From assembly GCF_004519335.1 (NCBI RefSeq), contig NZ_SOZD01000003.1, positions 186,001 through 250,000 on the forward strand: a stretch of DNA of 64,000 nt, written 5' to 3'. Under the pieces are notes generated by a model, which did not search any database, had not been told where the DNA came from, and saw only the letters and a list, made by a program, of their open reading frames with translations. Origin of the DNA: Jiella endophytica. GTDB lineage: Bacteria; Pseudomonadota; Alphaproteobacteria; Rhizobiales; Rhizobiaceae. Positions 26,313 to 35,093 of the stretch are shown in pieces; position 1 is the stretch's first letter, and every line of letters starts with the position of its first letter. Both the position numbers and the translations under genes were made by a program.

Positions 26313-27982
26313 CCCGGAAACACGTCCGCTCCAGCCCGATGATCGTCGGGATCCTCGCCATCGTCCTGGTGCTACTCGGGCTGACGGTGCCGCCCTGGGT
26401 GCTGCCGCCGATCGAATCCATCGAGACCGGCCCCGCCGCGATCGAGATGGTGCAGTTCAAGGATGCCGATCGCCAGCTGCCCTACAGCCGGCGCCCGGAG
26501 CCGCTGGAAGCGGCGGACAACGAAGGCAGCCCGAAGGCCAGCGAGGTCTATCAGAACGTCCAGGTGCTCGGCGGCCTGACCGACGCCGAGTTCACCCGGC
26601 TGATGCTGGCGATCACCGAATGGGTCTCGCCCGAACAGGGCTGCGAATACTGCCACAACCTCGAATCCGACGAGGGCTTCGCCAGCGACGACCGCTACAC
26701 CAAGGTCGTCGCCCGCAAGATGCTGGAGATGGTCCGGCACATCAATTCGAAGTGGCCCGAGCACGTCGCCCCCTCGGGCGTCACCTGCTACACCTGCCAC
26801 CGCGGCCAGAACATCCCGCCCTGGACCTGGTACGAGCAGAACGAGCCCTCGAGCGACCGCTTCATGGGCAAGCGGCGGCCATGGCATCTCGAGGCCAAGA
26901 CGATCCGGCAGTTCTTCCCGGACGTTCCCTACGACAAATATCTGATGGACGAGCATGCCAGCGCCCAGATCCAGTCGAGCGATCCGCTCGTCGCGGTCGG
27001 CGGCAAGGCCGAGGTCGCCCAGGAGCAGGACGCCGAGAACCTCTATCTCTTCATGATGCAGATGGCGAACTCGATGGGCGTCAACTGCACCTACTGCCAC
27101 AACTCCCGCGCCTTCCGAGACTGGGAGCAGTCCACCCCCTACCGCTGGATCGCCTATTGGGGCATCCGCATGGCCCGGGACGTCAACACCAACTACATCG
27201 AGCCCTTGAAGACGGTGTTCCCGGACAATCGCAAGGGACCGCTCGGCGACCCCGCCAAGGCCCATTGCGGCACCTGCCATCTCGGCAACAACAAGCCGCT
27301 CGGGGGCTACAAGCTGCTCGACCACTATCTCGTCGGGCTGACCGAGGACGGCAAGGCGCCGGATCCCGGCCCGAAGCAGGCGATCCTCCTCGGCGAGGCG
27401 AAGCCGGCCGCCGTCACCGGGCCGGACCAGGATGCCGCCCAGCCGGCGCCATCCGCCGCGCCGGTCTCGAAAGAGGCGATCGGCCAGTCGGTGGCGCCCG
27501 GCGGCAAGGACGGCGGCGCCGAATACAAGTCGCAGGAGCAGCCGGCCGGCACCGGAAGCGAGGATCTCGGCGGCACCGTCCAGCCGGTCCCGCAGTCGGA
27601 GGACACCGGCCCCTCGCCGCCGCCGACCGGGGCGAACGCCCCGCAGGGCTCGGAGCCGGCCGAGATGTCGCCCGGCTCGCCGATGGAGCCGAGCGAGGGA
27701 AAGGACGCCGTCGAGGGCACCGCCAACGCCCCTTCGACCGGCCAGCCGCCGAGCAACCCGCCGGCCAGCGGCGACGCGGCGACGCCCGACAAGGCCGAGC
27801 CCGCGGACAAGGGCGCGGCCATGCCCGAGCCAAAGGGTTCGAGCGACAGCCAGCCGGCGGCCGGCGGCGATGCGGCCGGCGGCCAGGCCGCCCCGGCGTC
27901 GGGCGCAACCTCCGGCAGCGGCCCGACCTCGATCCCGGCCAACAAGGGCCCGGCGCAAGGCACCACGACCCGCTTCAACTGA
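26309..27982 (+). CDS. pufC: Reaction-centre tetraheme cytochrome c subunit PufC with a long disordered tail
   Basis: Donates electrons to the photo-oxidised special pair from the periplasmic side. The four CxxCH haem motifs are CEYCH (112-116), CYTCH (160-164), CTYCH (260-264) and CGTCH (320-324), with methionines between them as expected. An N-terminal hydrophobic segment (about 11-30) is probably an uncleaved anchor; no lipobox Cys is evident, unlike lipidated PufC of Blastochloris viridis. The core ends near residue 360, the family norm. A further about 190 residues rich in Pro, Ala, Gly, Glu and Ser follow, which I do not recognise. Start ATG 26309 overlaps the pufM stop. Confidence 0.93.
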   Translation: MTRKHVRSSPMIVGILAIVLVLLGLTVPPWVLPPIESIETGPAAIEMVQFKDADRQLPYSRRPEPLEAADNEGSPKASEVYQNVQVLGGLTDAEFTRLMLAITEWVSPEQGCEYCHNLESDEGFASDDRYTKVVARKMLEMVRHINSKWPEHVAPSGVTCYTCHRGQNIPPWTWYEQNEPSSDRFMGKRRPWHLEAKTIRQFFPDVPYDKYLMDEHASAQIQSSDPLVAVGGKAEVAQEQDAENLYLFMMQMANSMGVNCTYCHNSRAFRDWEQSTPYRWIAYWGIRMARDVNTNYIEPLKTVFPDNRKGPLGDPAKAHCGTCHLGNNKPLGGYKLLDHYLVGLTEDGKAPDPGPKQAILLGEAKPAAVTGPDQDAAQPAPSAAPVSKEAIGQSVAPGGKDGGAEYKSQEQPAGTGSEDLGGTVQPVPQSEDTGPSPPPTGANAPQGSEPAEMSPGSPMEPSEGKDAVEGTANAPSTGQPPSNPPASGDAATPDKAEPADKGAAMPEPKGSSDSQPAAGGDAAGGQAAPASGATSGSGPTSIPANKGPAQGTTTRFN

Positions 27983-28060
27983 GCGCGGGCGGCGGGCCAC
28001 CGACGGGCATTCTGCGGGCGGGCGTCTCGAAGGCGGGCTGGCCCGCGACAGCGTCGGCCC

Positions 28061-28152
28061 GAAAATCGAAAGCGATTTTCTGAAAAGCACGATGCGGTGA
28101 TTCAATAAGTTGGAGCGTCCTATGCGGCGTCCATTCGGGCGCACGGCGCTCT
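28061..28152 (+). repeat. Dispersed nested-hairpin repeat, copy B
   Basis: Starts with a perfect 8-bp hairpin GAAAATCG-AAAG-CGATTTTC (28061-28080), then a GATGCGGTGATTCAATAAG lead, then outer arms GGAGCG (28112-28117) and CGCTCT (28147-28152) around an inner GCGTCC-ATTC-GGGCGC (28127-28142). It is the longest of three related copies in this window and lies downstream of pufC. Confidence 0.55.
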
Positions 28153-28179
28153 CGCGGACGCGAGGCCATCGGCCTGCAA

Positions 28180-28213
28180 CGGCCGGGCTCCCTTCGCCCG
28201 GCCGAGTCTTTTT
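28180..28213 (+). terminator. Rho-independent terminator of the puf operon
   Basis: CGGCCGGGC (28180-28188), loop TCCCTTC, GCCCGGCCG (28196-28204), then AGTCTTTTT. The perfect 9-bp GC stem with T-tract lies about 200 bp after pufC. Confidence 0.75.
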
Positions 28214-28383
28214 CGCCGCGGCCGCGCCCGCCGCAATGGTCGAGCCTTGCCGCCCCCCTATGATTGCGACCATGCGTCCGGCAGGTGCGGAACCGGCGCG
28301 TCGCCACACCGCCCGTGCCCGTTTGCCGCAAGGCTCCGGGGGCGGGCGTTCGACGTCATGCTCGCTGCCGGAAACGCCTGCCC

Positions 28384-29757
28384 ATGGATCTCCAGAAATC
28401 GCTTCAGTCGCTCAAGATCGCCGTCGGCGTCGAGAAGTCGCCGGCGGAGGTCTCCCGCGAGCGGGCGGGGCCGGCGAAGCTGCTGCTTCTCGGCTATCTC
28501 TCCTACATCGTCGCCGGCTGGGTCGGGCTCTCCTTCGGCTTTGCCCAGGCAAAGCCGCTGTCGGCGCTCGACACGCTGTTCACCGCCGTCTCGGCGGTCT
28601 CGACCACCGGACTTTCCACCATCGACACCGGCACGAGTTACACGTTCGCCGGGCAGATCGTCGTGCTCCTGCTGATCCAGTTCGGCGGCATCGGCTATAT
28701 GACCGGCAGTTCCTTCCTGTTTCTGTCGCTGCGCGACCATCTCAGCGAAACCCAGGAGAAGACGGCGAAAACCGCCTACTCCCTGCCGGATTCGATCACC
28801 CCGGCGCTGTTCATCCGCTCGGTCATCCTGTTCACCTTCGCCTGCGAGGCAGTCGGGGCGGCGGTGCTCTATCCGATCCTCGAGACCGGCGGCGAGACGC
28901 GGCCGCTGTTCAGCGCCATCTTCCATTCGGTCTCGGCCTTCTGCACCGCCGGCTTCAGCCTCAGGTCGGACAGTTTCGCGCCCTATGTCGCCGACGTGCC
29001 GCTCAACCTGACGCTCTCGGCGCTCAGCATCATCGGCGCCATGGGCTTCATCGTCGTCACCGACATCGTCAGAAGGATCGCCGGCAAGGCTCGCCATTTC
29101 GCCTTCGCCACCAAGGTCATCGCACGGATGACGGCACTGCTCCTCGTGGTCGGGACACTGCTGATCTTCCTTGCAGAGCCGTCGATCGCCGGCATGCCGG
29201 CCTGGGAGCGGCTGCAAGCGGCGTTCTTCCAGGCGATGAGCGCCTCGACGACGGTCGGCTTCAACACCATCGACATCGGCAGCGTCTCGCGGGCGACGAT
29301 CGTCGTCCTGTTGTTCCTGATGTTCGTCGGCGCCTCGCCCGCCGGCACCGGCGGCGGCCTCAAGACGACGTCCTTCGCGGCGCTGATCGGGCTGGTCCGC
29401 TCGACGCTGAAGGGACGGAATTCGGTGCGCTTCTTCAAGCGCGAGGTGCCACCGGCGCAGCTTCAGGCGGCGACCACCTCGCTCGCTTGCTATTGCGGTG
29501 CGCTGGCCGTCGCGGTGTTCCTGCTCGGCCTGTCCGAGCCGGCAGCAGCCTTCGACAAGCTGGTGTTCGAAGCGGTCTCGGCGATCGGCACCGTCGGCCT
29601 GTCGATGGGCCTGACGAGCGAGCTCAGCGTCATCGGCAAGCTGGTGATCATCGCCCTGATGATCGTCGGCCGTCTCGGCGTCCTCACCTTCGGGCTCGCC
29701 ACGGCGATCCCCGACGAGAGCCCGGACGAGGAGGCCGACAACGACCTCGCCGTCTGA
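28384..29757 (+). CDS. TrkH/KtrB family potassium transporter
   Basis: 457 residues with about eight to ten membrane segments and the four-fold repeat of Trk/Ktr channels. Selectivity-filter-like segments: FTAVSAVSTTGLST, FHSVSAFCTAGFSL, FQAMSASTTVGFNT and FEAVSAIGTVGLSMG. GGIGYMTGSSFLFLSL and ASPAGTGGGLKTTSFAALIG are characteristic KtrB/TrkH motifs. Start ATG 28384 chosen because the membrane part begins soon after; the frame is open upstream. No regulatory TrkA/KtrA partner is adjacent. It probably imports potassium with sodium or protons. Confidence 0.88.
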   Translation: MDLQKSLQSLKIAVGVEKSPAEVSRERAGPAKLLLLGYLSYIVAGWVGLSFGFAQAKPLSALDTLFTAVSAVSTTGLSTIDTGTSYTFAGQIVVLLLIQFGGIGYMTGSSFLFLSLRDHLSETQEKTAKTAYSLPDSITPALFIRSVILFTFACEAVGAAVLYPILETGGETRPLFSAIFHSVSAFCTAGFSLRSDSFAPYVADVPLNLTLSALSIIGAMGFIVVTDIVRRIAGKARHFAFATKVIARMTALLLVVGTLLIFLAEPSIAGMPAWERLQAAFFQAMSASTTVGFNTIDIGSVSRATIVVLLFLMFVGASPAGTGGGLKTTSFAALIGLVRSTLKGRNSVRFFKREVPPAQLQAATTSLACYCGALAVAVFLLGLSEPAAAFDKLVFEAVSAIGTVGLSMGLTSELSVIGKLVIIALMIVGRLGVLTFGLATAIPDESPDEEADNDLAV

Positions 29758-29824
29758 CGCCGAAGCGACCGGCACGACATGAGGCGGCGCAGGTCTCGGC
29801 GCGGTGCAGTCAGGGCGCGACGGC

Positions 29825-31618
29825 TCAGTCGATCGGCACCACGACGAAGCGCACGTCGCCATTCGTCGCGGTGAGCAGCAGCAGCGCGTTGCGGCGGCCC
29901 TCGTCCTTCAGCTTGGCGATCTTATCCTTCACCTCGGCAGCGCTCGAGACCGTCTCCTGGGCGACCTCGGTGATCGTCATGCCGACCTCGACGCCCTTTT
30001 CCGCCGCAGGGGAATTCGCCTTCACCGCGGTCACCACCGCGCCGGCGACGTCGTCCGGCAGGTCGAACTTCTTGCGCGCCGCATCGTCGATGTCGGACAG
30101 CGACATGCCGAGCGCCTCGACGCCCTCGCTCGACTTGTCTGCGGCATCCGGCTGCGGCTTCGGGCCGTCCTCGGTCTCGGCCATCAGCTTTTCGCCGTCC
30201 TCGAGCCGCCCGAGAGTGATCTCGACCGTCGAGGGCTTGGCAGGCGCCGAAACCTGCTCCTTGCGCAGGATGCCGATCCGAACCTTCTTGCCGACCTTGG
30301 TCTCGGCGACCATGCGCGGCAGGTCGTTGGAACCCTCGACCTTGCGGCCGTCGAAGGAGACGATGACGTCGCCGACCTTCAGCGTGCCGTTGTCGGACGG
30401 GCCGCCCGGCACGATGCCCATGACGACGGCGCCCTGATGCTGGTCGATGCCGAGGCCCTTGGCGATGTCCTCGTTGAGCGCCTGCAGCCTGATGCCGAGC
30501 CAGCCGCGGCGGGTCTCGCCATATTCGCGCAGCTGGTCGATGACGTTGACCGCGAGGTTCGACGGGATCGAGAAGCCGATGCCGATCGAGCCGCCGGTCG
30601 GCGAGATGATCGCGGTGTTGATGCCGACGACATTGCCGAACATGTCGAACAGCGGGCCGCCGGAATTGCCGCGATTGATCGCCGCATCGGTCTGGATGAA
30701 GTTGTCGTAGGGGCCGGCATTGATGTTGCGGCCCCTGGCCGAGACGATGCCGATCGACACCGAGCCGCCAAGGCCGAAGGGATTGCCGATCGCCATCACC
30801 CAGTCGCCGATCCGCAGATCCTCCGAATCGCCGAAGTTGACGAAGGGTAGCGGCTTGTCCGCATCGACCTTGAGCAATGCGAGGTCGGTCTTGGAGTCCT
30901 TGCCGAGCAGCTCGGCATCGAGCTGGTCGCCATTCGGGAAGTTCACGGTGATGGTGTCGGCGTCGCCGATGACGTGGTTGTTGGTGACGATCAGGCCGGA
31001 GGGGTCGATGACGAAGCCGGAGCCGAGCGACTGGACGCTGCGCTCGCCGGGGCCGTCCTTCTCGCGCAGGAGATCGTCGAAGAAATCCTGCAGCGGCGAG
31101 CCTTCCGGCGCCTTCAGCGGCGGAACGCCGCGGCCGGGCTGCTCCACCCCTTGCGACGTCGAGACGTTGACAACGGCATCGAGCAGCCGGTCGGCGAGAT
31201 CGGCGACGGAGGTCGGGCCGTAGCGCGTCGGCCGCGAGGCGGTGGCGGCGGGCGCCTGGGTTTTCGTCGTCGCGCCGCCCTCGGTCGGCGGCACCGGCAG
31301 CGCCGGCACCTTCTGTTCCGAGGTGGCCGGCGCGTCCGGCTGGGCCGGAGCGGCAGGCGCGGCGTTCTGGGCGTTTTCGGCAGCGCCTGGCGTCCCGGCC
31401 CCGGGGGCCTGGGCGGCAGGTGCCTGGGTGTCGGGCACCGGGATGTCGGGCTGCTGCGCGTCGGGCGCCTGAATTTCCGGCACAAGGGCCTCGGGCGCCT
31501 CTGCCTTCGGCGCCTCGCCGCCGGTCGTCTGGGCGGCGGCACCACCCAAGGGCGCGCTGCCGGCCAGAAGGGCGATCAGCAGGACGGGAAATAGGGTCTC
31601 AACGCGCTTCGCTGTCAT
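29825..31618 (-). CDS. degP: DegP/MucD-type periplasmic serine protease (Do)
   Basis: 597 residues. Signal peptide about 1-29, then an about 100-residue Pro/Ala/Gln-rich linker, an HtrA trypsin-like domain with His215 (TNNHVIGD), Asp245 (SKTDLALLKV) and Ser319 (NRGNSGGPLF), and two PDZ domains (GWLGIRLQALNEDIAKGLGI onward, and EALGMSLSDIDDAARKKFD onward). It degrades misfolded envelope proteins, and its place after hflK-hflC-DUF2065 is the common alphaproteobacterial order. Convergent with the potassium transporter gene, 67 bp apart. Confidence 0.93.
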   Translation of the reverse strand: MTAKRVETLFPVLLIALLAGSAPLGGAAAQTTGGEAPKAEAPEALVPEIQAPDAQQPDIPVPDTQAPAAQAPGAGTPGAAENAQNAAPAAPAQPDAPATSEQKVPALPVPPTEGGATTKTQAPAATASRPTRYGPTSVADLADRLLDAVVNVSTSQGVEQPGRGVPPLKAPEGSPLQDFFDDLLREKDGPGERSVQSLGSGFVIDPSGLIVTNNHVIGDADTITVNFPNGDQLDAELLGKDSKTDLALLKVDADKPLPFVNFGDSEDLRIGDWVMAIGNPFGLGGSVSIGIVSARGRNINAGPYDNFIQTDAAINRGNSGGPLFDMFGNVVGINTAIISPTGGSIGIGFSIPSNLAVNVIDQLREYGETRRGWLGIRLQALNEDIAKGLGIDQHQGAVVMGIVPGGPSDNGTLKVGDVIVSFDGRKVEGSNDLPRMVAETKVGKKVRIGILRKEQVSAPAKPSTVEITLGRLEDGEKLMAETEDGPKPQPDAADKSSEGVEALGMSLSDIDDAARKKFDLPDDVAGAVVTAVKANSPAAEKGVEVGMTITEVAQETVSSAAEVKDKIAKLKDEGRRNALLLLTATNGDVRFVVVPID

Positions 31619-31814
31619 TGCAGGTCCTTGAGGGTCTGGCGTCGATCGCCTCGGGGTGACGAGTCGCGCGGCAATGGCAGGAGCGGAGCGGAGAATTCCG
31701 ACTTAATCAAGGGGATCACCGGCAGTTGGTGAAATGGTGATCGCTCCGCCGCCCCGCCGGTGGCGCTTGCCGGCCGCCCCGAGCGGCATTCCCGCGCCCG
31801 GCGACGGACAAGGC

Positions 31815-32000
31815 CTACATCCGCGCCAGCCAGACGATCGCAAGGCCGAGGCAGACGGCGGCCAGACCGCCAAAGCGCAGCCTGTCGGGCGGCGCGGCGA
31901 TGGCCGCTTGCGCGAGCCGCTTGGCGAGCAGCGGAAACAGGCAGTAGACGACGCCCTCGATCACCAGAAGCAGACCGAGGGCATCGAAGAAGTCCATCAT
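31815..32000 (-). CDS. DUF2065 small membrane protein
   Basis: 61 residues with two hydrophobic helices (ALGLLLVIEGVVYCLFP and RFGGLAAVCLGLAIVWLAR). Between hflC and degP is the standard position of this family. Function unknown; probably linked to HflKC or DegP quality control. Two ATG codons in tandem at the start. Confidence 0.82.
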   Translation of the reverse strand: MMDFFDALGLLLVIEGVVYCLFPLLAKRLAQAAIAAPPDRLRFGGLAAVCLGLAIVWLARM

Positions 32001-32009
32001 CAGCGCGGC

Positions 32010-33212
32010 CTACCGGACCGTCGTCGCGGCGCCCGGCAGGGCATCGGCGCTGTCGGCGGTCGAGGGTGCCCCCGGCTGCTGCGCCGGCGCGGCCTGGCCG
32101 GCGGTGTTGGCCGCCGGCGCCGCCTCGGCGTTCGAGGCCTGCCCGTCGCTCTGCGAAGACGCATTGCCGGAAGCCGCGCCGGACGCCTCGCCTCCGAACG
32201 GCTGCGTCGCGGCCGCGGAGCCGTTGGCGCCGCCGGCATTGCCGGGTGTCTCGCCGGCGTCACTCGACTGATCCGACGGCGGTGCGGCGCCTTCGGGCGC
32301 TGCCGGTGCGCCCTCTCCTTCGCCGGAAATGCCCTGCCCGCCCTCGCGCTTGAAGTAGCGGAAGAACTCCGAATCCGGCGACAGCACCATGGTCGCGCCG
32401 GTGTTTTCCAGCGCCGTGCGATAGGCCTGCATCGAGCGGTAGAAGTCGAAGAACTCCGGATCGGCCTTGTAGGCCTCCGCGAAGACCTTGCTTCGCTCGG
32501 CGTCGCCCTGACCCTTGATGATCTCGGAGTCCTTGCGGGCGGTCGCCACCGTCTCGGTGACCTCGCGGTCGGCGGCGGCGCGGATCTCGCGGGCGGCCAC
32601 CTGGCCGCGGGCGCGCAGCCGCTCGGCCTCGGCGAGACGCTCGGCCTTCATCCGCTCGTAGGTCTGCTGCGAGACCTCCTGGGTGAGGTCGGTGCGGCGG
32701 ATCCTGACGTCGTCGATGGTGACGCCGAGGCTGGCGGCGTCGGGGCGGATCTCGTCGCGCACCTGCCGCATCATCTCGGTGCGCTCGTTGGAGAGCGCCG
32801 CCTCGAAGCCGCGCAGGCCGTAGACCCGGCGAAGCGCCGCGTCGAGACGGGTGCGCAGCCGCTGCTCGGCCTGGACGATCGAGCCAGACACCGTCTGGCG
32901 GAATTTCGCCGCGTCGGAGATGTTGTAGACCAGGAAGGCGTCGACCTCGTAGAACTTGCCGCCCGAAACCTGGACGCGTATGTTGTCGAGGTCGAAGCGC
33001 AGGAGCCGGTCCGGCAGCATCTGGACGTTGTCCGCCCCCGCGAAGGAGAAGGGCAGCTTGAAGTAGAGGCCCGGCTCGTCGATCACCCGTCGGATCTCGC
33101 CGAAGCGCAGGACGATCGCCTGTTCCTTCTCGTTGACGACGAAGACGGCATTCCAGAGCAGGAGAACGGCGACGGCCAGTCCGATCAGGAAGGCATAGAA
33201 GCGATTGGCCAT
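32010..33212 (-). CDS. hflC: HflC, regulator of FtsH protease, with a disordered C-terminal tail
   Basis: Membrane SPFH/band-7 protein that with HflK forms a cage around FtsH and modulates its proteolysis. 400 residues, compared with about 300 in most HflC. N-terminal anchor (FYAFLIGLAVAVLLLWNAVF), SPFH part with EKEQAIVLRFGEIRRVI and IDDVRIRRTDLTQEVSQQTY, then the conserved EFFDFYRSMQAYRTAL end. From about residue 285 an about 115-residue Gly/Ala/Gln/Ser-rich tail follows, without similarity I recognise. HflK overlaps it by one base (33212). Confidence 0.93.
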   Translation of the reverse strand: MANRFYAFLIGLAVAVLLLWNAVFVVNEKEQAIVLRFGEIRRVIDEPGLYFKLPFSFAGADNVQMLPDRLLRFDLDNIRVQVSGGKFYEVDAFLVYNISDAAKFRQTVSGSIVQAEQRLRTRLDAALRRVYGLRGFEAALSNERTEMMRQVRDEIRPDAASLGVTIDDVRIRRTDLTQEVSQQTYERMKAERLAEAERLRARGQVAAREIRAAADREVTETVATARKDSEIIKGQGDAERSKVFAEAYKADPEFFDFYRSMQAYRTALENTGATMVLSPDSEFFRYFKREGGQGISGEGEGAPAAPEGAAPPSDQSSDAGETPGNAGGANGSAAATQPFGGEASGAASGNASSQSDGQASNAEAAPAANTAGQAAPAQQPGAPSTADSADALPGAATTVR

Positions 33213-34348
33213 CAGTTGTTCGCTCCCTGGCTGGCTTTGCCGCTCTGGCCGGCGGGCCGATTGCGGGTGAGCTCGTTGAGCGGCAGGTAAGGCACGACCC
33301 CCGGCCCGTTGCCGTTGGCGTTCTGCTCGAGGATCACCTTGTCGGAATCGCGCAGCACGCCCTCCATGGTCTCCAGGAACAGCCGCTTGCGGGTGACGTC
33401 CGGCGCCTTCTGGTACTCGTCGAGAACCGAGGTGAAGCGCTGGGCCTCACCTTCCGCCCCTTGCACGACGCGGCTCTTGTAGGCGCTCGCGTCCTCGCGG
33501 ATCTGCGCCGCCTCGCCGCGCGCCTGGCCGAGCTGCTGGTTGCGGTAGCGGTTGGCCTCCTCGACGAAGCGATCCTCGTCCTGCTCGGCGCGCTGCACCT
33601 CGTCGAAGGCATCGGCGACCTGCGAAGGGGGCGCCGCGTCCTCGATCGAGATGGCGTTGATGCGCACGCCGGCGCCGTATTCGTTGAGCGTGTCCTGGGT
33701 GATCTTGCGGACTTCCTCGGCAATGCCCGCACGGTCGTCGCGGAAGACGTCCTGCACCGGCCGGCGGCCGACCACCTCGCGCATGGCGCTTTCGGAAACC
33801 TGCTGCACCATCGACACCGGGTCGTCGACGTTGAAGAGGAAATGCGTCGGATCATCGACCTGGTAGAGAACCGCGAACTGCACGTCGACGATGTTCTGGT
33901 CGCCCGAGAGCATCAACCCCGAGCTGTCGCCCCGCTGGCTGGAGCCGAGGGTGATCTGGCTCTCGACAACGGGAACCGTGTCGACCGTCTCGAATGGCCA
34001 GAACATGAAGTGCAGGCCGGGTTCGGACAATTCGGTCTTCGGCTTGCCGAAGAGCATCTCGACGCCGACCTCGTCCGGCTGGACGGTATAGACGCACTTG
34101 AACATCCAGAGCACGGCGCCGACGATCAGCACCAGGAACACCCAGCCAAAGGCCGCCGTCCCACCGCTGCCGCCACCGCCCGGCATCGCCCGGCGCAGCC
34201 GATCCTGGCCGCGGCGCAGGATGTCTTCCAGATCCGGCGAATTCCCCCCGCCGCCCGAAGGCCGTGGCCCCTGCGGACGCTGGCCCCATGGGCCGCCGCT
34301 TCCGCCGCCTTTCCAGCCCCCGTTGCCGGTCTGATTGCTCCAGGGCAT
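33212..34348 (-). CDS. hflK: HflK, regulator of FtsH protease
   Basis: 378 residues, SPFH/band-7 partner of HflC. Gly/Pro-rich N-terminus (1-55), a transmembrane segment (FGWVFLVLIVGAVLWMF), then the SPFH core: FGKPKTELSEPGLHFMFWPF, MLSGDQNIVDVQFAVLYQVD, VSESAMREVVGRRPVQDVFR and RRPVQD-region coiled coil onward to KASQGANN. Its stop overlaps the hflC ATG. A strong promoter lies upstream at 34420-34448. Confidence 0.95.
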   Translation of the reverse strand: MPWSNQTGNGGWKGGGSGGPWGQRPQGPRPSGGGGNSPDLEDILRRGQDRLRRAMPGGGGSGGTAAFGWVFLVLIVGAVLWMFKCVYTVQPDEVGVEMLFGKPKTELSEPGLHFMFWPFETVDTVPVVESQITLGSSQRGDSSGLMLSGDQNIVDVQFAVLYQVDDPTHFLFNVDDPVSMVQQVSESAMREVVGRRPVQDVFRDDRAGIAEEVRKITQDTLNEYGAGVRINAISIEDAAPPSQVADAFDEVQRAEQDEDRFVEEANRYRNQQLGQARGEAAQIREDASAYKSRVVQGAEGEAQRFTSVLDEYQKAPDVTRKRLFLETMEGVLRDSDKVILEQNANGNGPGVVPYLPLNELTRNRPAGQSGKASQGANN

Positions 34349-34419
34349 CGATGTCCTTTCAAAATACCGGGAAATCGCGGGCCGATCCCATCGCGCCCCG
34401 CGTGTGGCACGTCTCAGCC

Positions 34420-34448
34420 CTTATAAGAACTGGAAAATTGGCTTTCAA
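34420..34448 (-). promoter_or_regulatory. Promoter upstream of hflK
   Basis: Minus strand TTGAAA (34448-34443), 17 bp, TATAAG (34425-34420), a good sigma-70-type match, about 70 bp before the hflK start. It would give hflKC-DUF2065-degP their own transcript besides any readthrough from folA. Confidence 0.6.
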
Positions 34449-34526
34449 CGCATCCGCGACCTTTTCGCCCGTCGCTTTGTCACCGTGGTTGCGAAGCGAT
34501 GACCGGCCGCGAGCCGCAAAAGCGGC

Positions 34527-35093
34527 TCAGCCGCGGGAAGCGATGCGCCGATAGACGGCAAAACCGGTGGCTGCACTGTCGCGCTCTTTCTGCACCGACC
34601 TTTCCCGCGAGACCTCCTCGAAAACGGCGGGATCGATCACCGGGAACCGCGCATCGCCGTCGGGCGCTTCCATGACCTCGGTGACATAGAGCCTCTCCAG
34701 CCGGTCGAAGAACAGCTCGTAGATCTCGCCGCCGCCGGCGATCACGATTTCGCCCGCATTGCGTGAGGCGGCGCAGACCGACGCGATGGAGAGCGCCTCA
34801 TCGGGCGTTCCGGCAAGGCGCGCGCCTTCGAAGGGCACTTCGCCGGAGCGCGTCAGGACGATGGTGTCGCGGCCGTCGAGCAACCGGCCGATCGACTGCA
34901 GCGTCTTGCGACCCATGATCATCGGCTTGCCCATGGTCAGCCGGCGATAGCGTTTGAGATCGCTCGGGATCGACCAGGGCATGTCGCCGTCGCGACCGAT
35001 CACCCGGTTTTCGCCCATGGCGACGACCGCGACGAGCCTGACCTCCGGCGGACGGACATTCCTTTCCCGCTCGGCAACAAAGGCCTCAGACAT
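34527..35093 (-). CDS. folA: Dihydrofolate reductase
   Basis: Reduces dihydrofolate to tetrahydrofolate with NADPH. 188 residues. Signature VAVVAMGENRVIGRDGDMPW, then IPSDLKRYRRLTMGKPMIMG RKTLQSIGR with the NADPH-binding GRKT, and EIVIAGGGEIYELFFDRLER. Start at ATG 35093 overlaps the stop of the upstream TIR-like gene by 8 bp. In relatives folA follows thyA directly; here a TIR-like gene separates them. Confidence 0.95.
   Translation of the reverse strand: MSEAFVAERERNVRPPEVRLVAVVAMGENRVIGRDGDMPWSIPSDLKRYRRLTMGKPMIMGRKTLQSIGRLLDGRDTIVLTRSGEVPFEGARLAGTPDEALSIASVCAASRNAGEIVIAGGGEIYELFFDRLERLYVTEVMEAPDGDARFPVIDPAVFEEVSRERSVQKERDSAATGFAVYRRIASRG

Larger units (their letters stand above)
27983..28383. 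other. 401-bp intergenic region between pufC and the potassium transporter gene
   Basis: Contains a dispersed hairpin repeat (28061-28152) and a terminator (28180-28213). No further gene; longer reading frames here are high-GC artefacts. Confidence 0.6.

Noticed and set aside
26372-28309. 645-codon minus-strand frame opposite pufC
   Set aside because: Low-complexity antisense of a GC-rich gene, no motifs.
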